From assembly GCF_963678975.1 (NCBI RefSeq), contig NC_089276.1, forward strand, positions 31,760,368 through 31,824,367: a stretch of DNA of 64,000 nt, in the 5' to 3' direction. The notes beneath the pieces are model-generated. The model had not been told where the DNA came from. It was given only the letters and a program-made list of their open reading frames with translations, and made no database searches. Position 1 is the first letter of the stretch, and every line of letters starts with the position of its first letter. Shown here piece by piece: positions 43,730 to 55,370 of this stretch. A program made the position numbers and the translations under genes. The stretch comes from Dysidea avara (taxonomy: Eukaryota; Porifera; Demospongiae; Dictyoceratida; Dysideidae).

Positions 43730-45804
43730 TCAATGTACAAAGTGCTCAATATTATGCTTAGTCTGGTAGCATTCTAAACAGAGAAATGTGCTCTTCTTTG
43801 CTTCAGCAATGGTGGTGTTTGCACAATGCGTGTGTGTCCAACATTTGCAGTGGTCACATTTTATCTGTAGAAAAGAGTTGCAAAAGATCAAGCTGCATAA
43901 TATATATATTATTTACTTTTTACATACCCAGTCACAGTAGTCAGGGTGGCTTAAGCTAATGTCTGAAGCGCCACACATCACACACCTTTCCTTCATATCC
44001 ACTATAAGATTAAATTGTTATTCATCATGCACGCATGCATGCAAGACTAATGCTGCAATTGCATACCTGAATGGGACAAAATTGTGATTGCAATGTCAAT
44101 CCTTGCCTGCATAATGTCCATACTGCTGAGGTTATCTTCATCAATTGTTCCAGACAATAAAAGTTGTTCAGCAATCTACATAAAGAAAGTAATTGTTAAT
44201 ATATTCGTGTATATAGCTATACCATTAAGCTTTATACGTCTGTACCTTCAATGAAAAGACTCCACAGTTGAAAGGATCAAACTGTATCTTCTTGCTCACT
44301 TCATGTACTTTAAACTTGTCTATACTAACATAATCAGAAATCATGAAATCGCCCCTTGTCTTGAAATATTTTCTGTGTGTATATATGCACATGTGCATAA
44401 AACCGTATGCCAAATCATTGCATGCATAAACAATAACCAACTTTAATGCAGCAAAGGTACCACGCAAAGCACGGGATGGTCCAAATGGATCAAGGTAGTA
44501 AAAGTGCTTTGATTCCAGGTCAATAGCCTAACAGTGTGCACATCAATACCTAATGTGATTTTATTGCTTAATTAATTAGCTAACAATAAATATCCAATGA
44601 TTACTATCTTGATTGTAACACCCAACCAGATATTTCTTCTGATGTAAACTTTCCTGTATAAGGTGACATACCACGCATCTTCAACATTGCACACAGGAGT
44701 ATACTTACCCTGGATAATAGATAAGATCTGTGGCATACAGCTGAGCGGTTTATTATTGTTGTCAGTGTCTGACTGGGGATGACAAAACAATTGCCATGTA
44801 TATCTGCTAACAGCCTCAGATATCCATTAATAATCTAAAGAAGTGTTATATGTATAACACAAACAAGACATTTACGTAACAGCATGTGATTCTGTAAATA
44901 GCTTTACATACCTCATCATTTAAGTAACAATTCTGTTTCAGGGTGTGAAAGCTCCCATGATGGATGGAGAAACGGTTTATTCTTGCTTTTATCACATGAC
45001 ATGGCTGCCCTTTCCAAATGTGTTCAAGTTGCTTCTAAAAGATACACAACACAATATCTGTTTTGTGTTATATCATTATGTAATACATGTGGTTCTGAGC
45101 TTTCTTTATTTGTGATCAGTGTAAGATTACTTGATGGGCGAGTTGTCTTCTGGTCTGTTTTCTAATATATATAGAGAGACAGTAGATTATACAGTTCTGT
45201 AAAACATAATTATAGTGACACAAAAATACAGTGATTGTATGTATACACAAAAAGTACCAGTAAGGCTAACATATCCTTCATATGTACTAACCTGTATAGC
45301 TGCCTTTACTTTGGAAGTGGTTTTGGACTTTTCAACTTTCACTACATCTGGCTTTACCTATATATTCACATTAATGGTAGCTATCACAGATATAGTTGCA
45401 CTAACTTTGCCATTAACATCACTTTTAGATTTTTTCTTGGAATTTCCATCAGGTTGCTATGTATATGCATTATACACATTGTGAAAATAAATCTTTTTTA
45501 GTATACACGCCTTACTAAATGTGGTAGTATTAATTTGCGCTTCCGGACCTTCCTCACATTTTGATCATCACTTGAATTTACAGAAAACTTTAATAATCGC
45601 TTGCATTTTGCTATTCCTTGTGGCGAAGCTAGAACTTCATCAACCATGGTTTTCTCTAAAATTCAAAAGAGTAAATACCACTAGACTATGGATCACACTG
45701 CTTACTAGTAGTCATAGCAATTGGAGACATTTGGCCTTGATCTTGGTGAAAAGTTGGAAAGTAACCTCCAGCAGAAACTGGTGTACTGGATGCATCAACT
45801 TCAT
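43730..45804 (-). CDS. Ginger polyprotein, C-terminal half: linker, Ulp1-like peptidase, PHD finger
   Basis: Minus-strand exons joined by matching phases: 45804-45706, 45655-45558, 45456-45406, 45357-45292 and 45161-45087 (Lys-rich linker); 45034-44912 (KQLEHIWKGQPCHVIK, NCYLNDE); 44834-44709 (IINGYLRLLADIHGN); 44653-44585 (YNQDSNHWIFI); 44527-44442 (AIDLESKHFYYLDPFG); 44372-44246 (KKIQFDPFNCGVFSLK); 44175-44067; 44001-43928; 43864-43730. The NHW, LDPFG, Q and NCGVF motifs are the H-D-Q-C set of Ulp1/SENP (C48) cysteine peptidases, with Q six residues before C. The last two exons give CVMCG, IKCDHCKCWTHTHC and FLCLEC, a PHD-type zinc finger. It likely processes the polyprotein or acts on SUMO-like tags, and the finger may bind chromatin. 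Introns are 40-100 nt. Confidence 0.8.
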
Positions 45805-45869
45805 CTGCAAGGAGTTTGTTGCCTATCAAAGCAAAATGATTATATAATTCACATATAACAACCACTTAC

Positions 45870-47960
45870 TTATGCTACCATTAAATGCTGAAGTTCCCGC
45901 TAAGCAAGGCTCAAGCTTGTTGCCATCATCCCCTTGAAACCTTGGCTGTTCATCAATGTGAAATGCATGATGGCTTTCAACTGAACCATCATGCAGTAAG
46001 GGCTGGTCACTAATTCCCTGGTCACTTCCCACTGAGGGCTGGTCACTTCTCACTGAGGGCTGGTCACTTCTTTCTGAGGGCTGATCACTTCTCACTGAGG
46101 ACTGGTTGCTAATTTCCTGGTCACTTCTTATCGAGGCATGATCTTTATCAACTGGCATGTCTTCCTCAGGTAAATTAGACTTTAGAAACCTGTTAGTGTT
46201 GCCAGTAGCATTGTTATCACCATTTTGACAAGGTATATCTAGGTAAGGCTTAAGTTGACAAATGTTGATTCTTTGTTTAAGAATTTTGTCAGATTTGTTC
46301 TTCAGCAGGCACGAAGTTTTTGTGATCTCAACAATAATGTAAGGACCAAGCCAACGATCTTCCATTTTCTTTCCTTTTTTTGTCTTTTGCTGCATATTCC
46401 GTCTCAAAACTTTATCACCAATCTTAAAGCCATATTCTACTATTCCTTTCCGTTGTGCATATTGTTGCTTTTGTTTAACTTGTGCAGCTTTAATAGCCAC
46501 ATCCGTCTTGGAAAAATGGATTTCTGCTTCTCAAAACATTCTTTAATATACTGTTCAAAATCAGCCTTGCAAAAATTATTTATGGCACCATCCAATACAG
46601 TAGACTCAGCTTCTTTTTCTGCTTCTAAAGGAAAGCGTGCTTCTCGTCCATACATTAATAGAAATGGCGTATGTTTGGTAGAAGCCTGCACACTGCTATT
46701 AGTCGCAAAAATGGCAGAATCGAGGTATTTTCCCCAGTTATCTGAATAGTCTTCCATGAGCTTTGACATAGATCTGAACATATTCACATAAAAAACAACA
46801 ACAATAATATGCTGGTTGATTAGTACATAATATAGTTGTAGGAACAGAACTAAGAAATAAATTTTGTCACATGCATAAAATATATACCTTTTTAATGTCT
46901 GGTTTGTTCTTTCATCAAGACCATTCGATTGGGGATGATATGCAGTTGTTATTCGCATCTTGACATCAAAAGCTTTTTGTAAAGCTTCATTAGTCTGAAA
47001 CAAAACAATGACAATTACATTTAGCAAGTGCATAAATAGCTACAGTTGCAGCTACCACAATTATGCATACCTGATTAACAAACTCTTTTCCTTGGTCAGT
47101 AATAATATGCACTGGAGCTCCCTGGCGGCAGTATACCTTGTATATTCCTCTGGCAACTGAAATTGCTGACTTGTCTTCTATGGGAACTGCTTCAACAAAT
47201 TTACTGAAATAATCTGTCATGGTTAAAACATATTGGTGCCCTTGAGTAGTTGGCTTGAATGGGCCAATCAAATCCATTCCAACTAAATACCAGACTTTGG
47301 GTGCAACAGCAATAGGCTGTAATTCTATTGCAGCTTTCTTCAACTGCAGGGCATTTCGCTGGCAACGGTCACACACTTTGATCTGTACATTTAAAAATTA
47401 TATTATATAGCTACTGGTACATCATATTATACAGTATATATATATAGCTTCAGTTTCGCATGTATGCAAACATGTGTAGTTACAGTAGTTATAGACAGTG
47501 TATTGGTGCATACATGCGAAACTACATAACAGTTTAGAACAGCAGTGACAATATGCAACACAATAGTTATCAACATTATGTAACTATATTGCTAATTACC
47601 CTCTCTTCAATCTCCTTATAGTAGTTGGGCCAATAGTACCGCTCCTTGATTTTTGCTATGGTAGCATCTCTACCTTTATGTCCACCAGCAGTTAAATGAC
47701 ACTCAAGAAAAACCCTATCTATTTCATTCTTTTGCAATACTATCCTGTCAAATGTTGTTCCATCTTTAGCAGTATCCACATAATACAGTTTTCCCTGTTG
47801 CATTTTGTAGGTTTTACAGCTTCTTCGTAAAACAAATTTCTGTGTCTTTGTATAACCAGCTGGATAACTTTGATTATCCAAATAGCCAACGATGGCAGCA
47901 TAGCTACTGTTCGTCCTCCATTCCCCAGTGACAGCAACTAGGTGCTTCAAGGATCTCACA
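45870..47960 (-). CDS. Ginger integrase-type transposase, N-terminal half (frameshifted)
   Basis: Exons: to 47600 from about 47959; 47382-47071; 46994-46888; 46773-45870. The zinc-binding HHCC region has HLTAGGHKGRDATIAK and VCDRCQRN. The catalytic core has VGMDLIGPF (first D), HIITDQGKEF (second D) and QSNGLDERTNQTLKR (E). The GPY/F-type module follows: KKMEDRWLGPYIIVEI. Repeats of RSDQPSV lie in the tail. One A is missing in a run of five at 46512-46516, which shifts the frame just before DVAIKAAQVK. Exon D ends in phase 1, compatible with 45804, so integrase and peptidase can be one protein. The true N-terminus is not resolved; no ATG is seen at the open frame's start. Confidence 0.8.
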
Positions 47961-47984
47961 CAAAATTATCAGTCTCACTTGAAG

Positions 47985-48260
47985 ATCTCTCAATATATCA
48001 TATACTGTAGCTATTAACAGTTTTCTCTCAGCAACACTTCTCAGCTAGCTAACAGTTTCTCTCAACAACACTTCTCAGCGTGCTTAGCTAGCTTCTCTCA
48101 GCAGAACACTTATCAGCCTATTTAAATACACACGCTTGACACTTCTAAAATCTCTCACAACACTTTTCTCTCAGCAAAACTATAGCTAATGAAATAATTA
48201 TGCCACATAGAAATCTCTCAGCGCATGCACGCTTGACACTTCAGAGCCTAACATCTCTCA
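47985..48260. repeat. Degenerate short repeats upstream of the Ginger gene
   Basis: Phrases such as 'tctctcagcaacacttctca' recur about five times. This would be the promoter or leader side of the minus-strand Ginger gene. 48261-48670 up to the terminal repeats shows only 'tagctatatagctagtta'-type simple sequence. Confidence 0.55.
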
Positions 48261-48669
48261 CATGAATGCGCATCAGTCAGGCATGCACAAACTTTATTTA
48301 GCTCACTTTGAGAGATTTACATTGCAGCAGCAAGCTCATTATAGTGAGCGAGTTAGTTATATAGCTAGTCTATGTAGCTCAAGAGAAACTAATACAATAA
48401 ACGTTATTTTATTTTTCTTCACTGGCTCCGGCATACATGCATGCAGTACACAGTATCTCTTCTAAATTGACTGTCAAAGTATAGCTAACTAGTATAATGC
48501 TTATATAGTAGCTATATAGCTAGTTAGCCAACTATACAGCTATATACATGTAATATGCATGGATGTCTATTAGCTAGATAGCTATATTATATATCTACTG
48601 AATGGTTGGATCGCGTACTCAGTGTTTGCAACTAGCCATAGGACCTTGGAGTTACTGCACGATGGCTAT

Positions 48670-48900
48670 ATCTTAGTGGAAAACACGGATCCCTGGTGAT
48701 ATATGTGCGGAGAAACACGAATCCCTAGGGATATGTGTGTGCGGTGAAATGTTAAAAAAATCGCTACGGGAAACACATATCACTGACAGCTTTTGGTGGG
48801 AAACACGGATCCCTAGTGATATGTGTGCGGGGAAACACGGATCCCTAGGGATATGTGTGCGGGAAACACGTTACCCGGGGAAACATATATCACTGTGACA
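48670..48900. repeat. Ginger right terminus with subterminal iterons
   Basis: GGAAACACGGATCCCT.G-type units followed by 'gatatgtgtgcggg' occur four to five times (about 48678, 48712, 48808, 48832 and a diverged last one). They end in the terminal 'ccggggaaacatatatcact'. The spacing of roughly 24-35 bp suggests repeated transposase-binding sites. Confidence 0.75.
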
Positions 48901-48904
48901 CCGG

Positions 48905-50589
48905 CTTTAAAATTATCTCATGGATGGATTGTCAACAAGGTGTACTCGTACAGACCAAACAACTTTCAGTATTGTCACTGTAGTGCCAATTTAGAAGTCC
49001 CGGAACTGTAGGTGGAAGACGTAAGGTAATGTACATGATGCTTGTGCAAAAAAATACTCATTCACATTGCATACTGGTCTAAATAACTAAATTTATGTAC
49101 AGTGAAACCTGTCTAATCAGGACACTGTGTAGTAAGGTCACTGCTGGGCCAACTTGTGAATCCTCAAACGTATTACCTCAAGGGTGTGATGGATTTTCAG
49201 GTCCTCAGATTTTATATTACCTCAAGGGTGCAATAAATTTTCAGGTCCCCAAATCTGTCATTTACGTAAAAAGTGACAGATTTTTAACTGTATTGTATTT
49301 AATGCCCGCCTGTCGATTTTACAGGTACATGGTGCTTGGTCATGCAGTTCTCTTACTAGCAGTGCTACATACGTAACTTGGCTAGAGCTCTAAGCTTGGC
49401 AACTAAGATCAAGGTTCGGGGGTAAGTAGACAGAGGAATTTTATAATGTTATGTGTGTTCTTTAGTTCTCAATTGTCAAGTGTATGTGGACTGTAGTAAC
49501 ATCAAGGACGTTGTGGATCTTCAGGTCAGTCTGTGTATACTAAGAAATTTTTGTATTACCTCAAGGGTGTGATGAATTTTCAGATCCCCAAATCTGTCAT
49601 TTGCGTAAAAAGTGATAGATTTTTAGCTGTATTGTATTTAATGCCCGTCTGTCGATTTTACAGGTACAGGGTACTTGGTCACATTTAGCATGTGGTTCTC
49701 TCACTAGCAGTGGTACATACGTAACTTGGCAACTAAGATCAAGGTTCGAGGGAGTAAATTTATATAGACAGAGGAATTATATAATGTTATGTGTGTTCTT
49801 TAGTTCACAATTGTCAAGTGTACGTGGACGATGAGATTCATCTGGCCTGGTAAGATCTTGGCATTATATCTCAGTTGATTATGATCCTCTGAATTTAATG
49901 CCCGCTTGTCAATTTTTGCAGGCTATCTGGTCATAGCAGTTTATGTAACTTAGAACCTGGCAGGAGCTAAGATCAGAGTGTTGTGTGAATTTCAGTTAAC
50001 AGAGGAGTTGTGTGTTGTGTACTCCAGTGTATGTAACTGTAGTGACATCAAGGGTGTCATGAATTTCCAGGTCAGTCTATGTACTAAGGAATATTGTGTT
50101 ATCTCATGTTTCTTGAATTTCCGGAATCAGGTATACTGTTATGATGGGACCAAACTAATTCCCAGGTCAGTTAAAATGTTGTGTATTTTCATAGTATCCA
50201 TATTTTAGTTTATTGCCCGCCTAACAGTTTTTACAAACCATCTGGTTTACACATTAGCAGTCGGATATGGTCTCTTGGTGTGTAAATTGGGAACAGACAG
50301 CAACTGAGATCAAGTGAATTTCAGGATTGTTGACAAGGTGTATGACCAAATACCAAATAACCATGGCTCTCTTATCATTTGCCACTTACATCATCGGAAG
50401 TTCTGGGACTTTGGCTGCAGGTGGAATAAGTCAGTAAGCAAACCTATGTCAGATATCGATGTTTGTATGAAAAAGTACTCATTCACACGTACTGGTCTGA
50501 ATATATGTACAGTAAAACCTGTGTCTCTGTGTAACAATGTCAACTGTTTAAACGAATGAAATCCCCAAATGTGCCCTTTGTGTAAAAAG
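48905..50589. repeat. Degenerate tandem array, units of about 300-350 bp
   Basis: 'gtaaaaagtga.agattttta' followed by 'ctgtattgtatttaatgccc' and 'ttttacaggtac' recurs at about 49263, 49602 and, diverged, at 49890, 50205 and 50585. The array continues at 54862 beyond the gypsy element. 'acagtgaaacctgtct' at 49100 recurs at 50508 and in the intron at 9346. Units carry splice-like 'acag' ends and may descend from duplicated exons, but no coding sequence is clear. Confidence 0.65.
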
Positions 50590-50593
50590 TGAT

Positions 50594-50805
50594 GTAACTA
50601 TCACGTATTCACAAACACAGTGTGGCACTCTTATTACAATTATAATAGCAAAAGCAATGTACAAAACAATTGCATGTCCTTATATACTGCATTACAGGAA
50701 GTGTTGTATTACAGTACATTACAGGAAATGTGGTATAAGATTACATCATAACAATTACATCACAAAGTGTATGCATTTAGAGTCAGTCTATATATATATA
50801 TTACA
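50594..50805 (-). repeat. gypsy 3' LTR (212 bp)
   Basis: In the element's sense it starts TGTAATATATATATATAG and ends TAGTTACA (TG...CA). It is preceded by a purine-rich tract (ACTAGGAGGAGCGAA, 50806-50820) suited to priming plus-strand DNA synthesis. There is no matching full 5' LTR in the window. Confidence 0.75.
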
Positions 50806-50837
50806 TTCGCTCCTCCTAGTACAAGCTCGTCCCTAAG

Positions 50838-51914
50838 CTAAGGTCGATAAAATTCTGGTGGTTGTCTTACACGAGATGGGTATCGTGGCTGATAACTGTC
50901 CTGAACAATAATGTGTTTGACTGCTGGTGGCTCCCAGGTTTGCTGTAATGGTTGTTCATGTCTACTGCTGTCAGTGGCACTGTTATCATTAATTGGTTGT
51001 ACTCTAGGTCTTAGTCGGTTAATGTGAACAGTCTTAGTTCTTCTTCCGTCACTTATTGTGTACGTGATTGGGCTCTGGGCTGATTGTATTATCCACCCTC
51101 CTTCCCACTTAGGATCTAGCTTGCCTGCAGTAGGGACAGATAGCCACACTAAGTCACCAACTATAAATGTTCTTGATTGGGTGACATGGTCAAAATGGTG
51201 TTTCTGTTGGCCACTAGTCTTAACATTGCTCAGTTCAACAAAGTCATACAGTTGTGCCAATTTTGCATGAAGTTGGTCTTGGTAGGTAATCACATCATGT
51301 GCTGCTCTTGTGGGAAGAGGTGGCTTGTGTGCACAGCGTCCATACACCAATTCAAAAGATGACACACCTGTGGATGAATGAACAGCTGTTCTATAGGCAT
51401 ACAATACCAGTGGAAGATATTGCTCCCAATTATTGTAATGCTGGACATAAGCACGAAGTAGTTGGAGCAGAGATTGATTAAAACGTTCCACTAGCCCATC
51501 ACCAGCTGGGTGATAAGCAGTAGTTCAGGATTTACTTATTCCAAAAGCTTCTAATGTCTGTGACAAGATAGTACTCTCAAAGTTTCTACCTTGATCTGAG
51601 TGTAAAATATCAGGAATCCCATAACGACTGAATACTTTTATTAACTCTTCAGTTATACGACGTGCAGTTTGGTTTGGAATGGGAATAGCATCAGCCCACT
51701 TGGTCGTATAATCTTGTGTTACTAAAGGGTAACAGTTATTGTGCTTTGATGTCGGGACTTCTAAGATATCAACTGCAACCATTTGCCATGGTTTTCCAAT
51801 GGGCACGTTAGTTAATGGGGCTTTGACTGGTGCTGTAGGCTTGGTACGCTGACAAATAATACACTCTCTACAATATTTATCAATATCATGCAGCATTCCA
51901 ACCCAATAGCCCAC
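50838..51914 (-). pseudogene. gypsy integrase domain, two in-frame stops
   Basis: ECIICQRTKP is the CC pair of the zinc finger; QMVAVDILEV gives the first catalytic Asp, DILHSDQGRNFES the second, and DGLVERFNQSLLQL the Glu. The C-terminus has DLVWLSVPTAGKLDPKWEGG then TVHINRLRP. A TAA separates HLGYDKTVSKVR from GYWVGML (about 51915), and a TGA precedes TTAYHPAGDG (about 51492). The catalytic residues are present, but the reading is broken. Confidence 0.85.
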
Positions 51915-54322
51915 TTAGCGTACTTTTGAAACGGTTTTATCATATCCCAAATGCCCAGCTGACGGGGCATCGTGGTGCTGTTTTATCAGGTTTAAACACT
52001 GGGAAGCAGGAATGAGTGGAACTGTGATAGCAGGTAATTGTGGGTTTGGTGCATAATGACGGCAAACAATTCCATCAGTAATGCAAAGTTGTGACCATAA
52101 CTGTTTGTAGCGTGACAGAGGAGATTGGCGCCACTTGGGGCCCCGTGGTAAGACATGATCGCTAGATGTTTGTGCGAGGGCTGAATGAAGTTCTTGTATG
52201 ACTGGGTCAGTAAGCTGTTGTTCATGAAGACTCTCTGTAAGTACAGGAATCTGTGAGGTAGCAGCAATCAACTGTGTATCTGGGTAAACCTTTCTGGATA
52301 ATGCATCTGCATTACCATTCTCATGTCCCCTACGATAATGGATAGTAAATTCATACTCTTGAATGGCAAGTGCCCATCGTGCTAGTAGGCCTTCCATTTT
52401 CTGAGCAGAGAGCCACTGTAGTGGGGCATGGTCAGTTAAAATCTGAAATGGCTGCCCTAGAAGGTAGTGCCTAAACTGCTTTAAGGCATAAACAAGAGCT
52501 AAGCATTCCCTCTGGATTACACTATAGTTCTGTTCTGACTTAGTGAGTGTTCTACTCATATATGCAATAACATGGCCTGATTGTTCTAACACAGCACCAA
52601 CCCCAGTAGCACTAGCATCTGTATAGAGGTGAAATTGTTTAACGGAAGGTGTGAAGTCAGGGTATTTCAAAATTGGTGCTTGAGTGAGGGCAACTTTGAG
52701 ATTGTTAAATGCCAACTGACAAGAAGGATTCCATTCAAATGGTACACCTTTATTGGTTAGGTGGTAGAGGGGAGCTGCAATGTCTGCAAAACATGGAATA
52801 TAGCGTCTATAATAAAATGCAAGTCCCAGGAAACTTCGAAGAGCTGATGGTTCAGTTGGCATACCCCAATCTCTGATAGCATTAACTTTCTGCATGTCTG
52901 GTTGCATTCCCTCTGATGAGAACACATGGCCAAGGTACGACACTTGTGAAAGACCTACATGACATTTGGATCCCCGGAATGTTAGTCCAGCTGTGGACAT
53001 CTTGTGGAAGAGAATGTCCAGGTGTTGTGCATGTTCTTGCTTACTAGCTGACTGAACAAGTAAATCATCCAGGTATGTGGTGACAAATGGAAGGTCTTGC
53101 ACAAACTGTATTCATAAGTCTCTGGAATGAAGCGGGAGCACCACAAAGACCAAATGGCATTCTGCAGAATTCAAAATAATCCAAAGCCAGCACCAGGACA
53201 AAAGGCTGTTTTGGGTTGGTCATCTGGATGTACAGGCAACTGCCAGTATCCACTCTTGAGGTCAAAGGTTGAAAATATGGTGGACCTCATCAAACGATCT
53301 TGGACTTCATCTGGGCGAAGCAGGGGGTAGGCATCTTTAAGTGTCTTCTTGTTGAGTTCTCTATAGTCAACACACAGTTGGATTTCACCAGACTTCTTAC
53401 GCACGAATACGGCAGGTGCCATCCATGGACTAGAACTGACTCGTATAATACCCTGCTGTAGCATGGACGATATCTGATGGTCAACTTCAGCTCGATAATT
53501 GGCTGGGATTCTACGTGGAGGGATCTTTACAGGGTTGCCTTCAGTTGGAATAAAATGTTCTGCCACATTTGTCTTGCCAGGCATGTTCCGGAACAGCTGT
53601 CTATGTTTTTCGAGGACCTTCATGAAGTCTGGATCTTGGCAGTTGGGAATTTCATATGCATCTACTGCATGAAACAGGGGAATTGCACAGAAATCAACAA
53701 CATCTTCGTCGGGCTCATTAATTGATGTCACAGCACAAACTTTCTTCAAAGTGTTTCTTTCAGAGTTCAAAATTGGCATGAATTCCTCAGGTAAGTCAGT
53801 CTGCTGTGATGAATTGTGTATTGTTACTGGTATTGTTGTAAAGTCAAGAACTATTCGATGTTTATGTAAAAAGTCTAAGCCCAATATCACAGGTGTAATT
53901 AAGGAGTGAACAACAATAAAATTGTGATCAACTAGCAAATTAACAACACAAATAGGTGCCACAACTTGTCCTATAACTGGTATGGGTTCTCCCGCTGCTG
54001 ATATTAAGTTAAGGTCTGTAGGAGGCTGGTGGTTATAGTTTTTAGCAAAACTTTCCATGATTAATGAAATAGATGACCCTGAGTCCATCATTACATCAAC
54101 ACACATATTACTAAGCACCCCCTTTATTACAGCACCCTGTGACCGTACTGCTGCTACTACTACATTAGATAAACCACACTTAGTACTACTACTACTTAAT
54201 ACAGATACATCACTATTAAAATATCTATTATCATAGTTAAGTTCACACAAAGGCTTACAGTTCTCAGGGGCGCCCGAAACCCGACCGGGATGCCCCGTTT
54301 CCGTTTCCCGAGCAGCACTCAC
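51915..54322 (-). pseudogene. gypsy protease, reverse transcriptase and RNase H, frameshifted
   Basis: The protease motif MMDSGSSISLIM (about 54085) is the DSG-type aspartyl site. Reverse transcriptase runs from LCVDYRELNKKTLKDAYPLL through FSTFDLKSGYWQLPVHPDD, FEFCRMPFGLCGAPASFQRL and VTTYLDDLLVQS (YLDD active site). RNase H is FHLYTDASATGVGAVLEQSG, then QRECLALVYALKQFRHYLLG. A single extra T near 53177 and a one-base loss near 53095 shift the frame twice inside the polymerase. Family usual order and spacing are otherwise kept. Confidence 0.9.
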
Positions 54323-54339
54323 TGGCGATATGTCCTGGT

Positions 54340-54849
54340 CTTCCGCACGTATAACATCGTCATAATCTATTGGGGCAATTTCTTTGCACGTGTCCAGGTT
54401 GATTACACCGGAAGCAGAGGAGACTAGCTGGCGGACGAGGATTCCTGCGTTGTGCCGTCAGTGCAGCCACCTGTTCAGTAAGGGCGGTCATCTTCAGTTG
54501 CAAGGCTTCAACAGTGTCAGTCTGTTGCTTCAGTCCCACTGCTGCGGTTTTCTCACCACAATCTAATGCCATTAGTAACTTAGCTCTTTGAATAAGCTTG
54601 TCTAGGTCATCAATGTCTGCAGCGGCACGTTAACTGTTTGCTGACTTCCACCGGGATGCCCGTTAAGAAATGGTGTGTCAACAGTGTCTTTCGCGTGGTA
54701 GCATCTGCTTCGGGCATTGCGTGATCTAGTAGACGTTTCAGTTCATGCACAAACACGGAGAGAGATTCTCCTGGGAGCAGGCGGCGGTAATGAAAATTGT
54801 CCATTGATGTAAATTGCATTGGCCACATTTGCTCGATTATCTCGGCCAA
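54340..54849 (-). pseudogene. gypsy gag C-terminal part with two zinc knuckles
   Basis: MWPMQFTSMDNFHYRRLLPG through MPEADATTRKTLLTHHFLTG is the end of capsid. A frameshift near 54630 shifts to AADIDDLDKLIQRAKLLMAL. The knuckle CFRCNQPGHVQRNC is followed by PNRL, a TGA, then in the same frame a second knuckle CYTCGRPGHIASEC. The capsid N-terminus, matrix and leader are missing at the right border. Confidence 0.75.
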
Positions 54850-54861
54850 ATATTACAGTGA

Positions 54862-55370
54862 CAAATTTTAAGTGTATTGCATTTAATACCCACCTATCAG
54901 TTTTTGCAGGCAATCTATATAGTCATAGTGATTCACCCACTAACAGTGGAGTGGATGTGGTCATGATACTTAACTCAGAATCTTATTAGTATTGTGAATT
55001 TCATATCAGTTTACATACATACAGAGGAATTGTATTGTATGTTCTTTCTCTATAGTGCTCAATTGTGACATCAAAGTTGTCGTGAATTTGTAAATATTTG
55101 TACTATCTCATATGATGGTACAAATACCCAGGTCAGTTTGCATGTTGTGATTATAGTTTGACAGGTCTCCTCGTGTTCATGTTTACGTACTTAGGTACCA
55201 AACATTTACGTTACCTCTTTTGCACCAGATTCACTTAGCCTTGAAGAAAATTTTTTGTACATTTAATTCAGCACCTGCTTGTTCTTTTACAGGGCTCACA
55301 TGGTCTTGTGTCATCAGGCAGCATCCAAGAAATCACTTTTGGTATTAAACTATTTGATGTGGTGTTATTA
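54862..55370. repeat. Continuation of the tandem array past the gypsy element
   Basis: 'aagtgtattgcatttaatac' and 'cagtttttgcaggcaatcta' continue the array units of 48905-50589. 'agcacctgcttgttctttta' near 55262 matches 42346. Confidence 0.6.

Larger units (their letters stand above)
43282..48900 (-). mobile_element. Ginger-type DNA transposon, complete (5619 bp)
   Basis: The ends are TGTCACAGTGATATATG and its inverse, extending as nearly perfect terminal repeats of about 85 bp. It sits between 4-bp direct repeats CCGG (43278-43281 and 48901-48904). A TGTNR terminus, a CCGG-type 4-bp duplication and a gypsy-like integrase are, as I recall, the defining features of Ginger1 (gypsy-integrase-related) elements. 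All genes are on the minus strand. A second, gutted copy at 57075-61035 has CCGT as target duplication. One frameshift in the integrase suggests that this copy is inactive unless the base is a sequencing error. Confidence 0.92.
50594..54857 (-). mobile_element. Ty3/gypsy-type LTR retrotransposon, 5' LTR lost (4264 bp)
   Basis: Minus-strand order: gag (partial), zinc knuckles, protease, reverse transcriptase, RNase H, integrase, 3' LTR. The termini TGTAA and TTACA are flanked by GTGA on both sides (50590-50593 and 54858-54861), so the element's outer borders are original. The 5' side keeps only about the first 8 bases of an LTR (TGTAATAT) before mid-gag text starts, so the 5' LTR and leader were deleted. 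Multiple frameshifts and stops; inactive. Confidence 0.85.

Noticed and set aside
45215..45501. Plus-strand hydrophobic frames inside the Ginger element
   Set aside because: They are the reverse of the Lys-rich linker exons, whose phases are all consistent on the minus strand.
43282..48900. Ty3/gypsy retrotransposon because of the integrase
   Set aside because: There is no reverse transcriptase, no LTR and no primer site; terminal inverted repeats and CCGG duplications indicate a DNA transposon.
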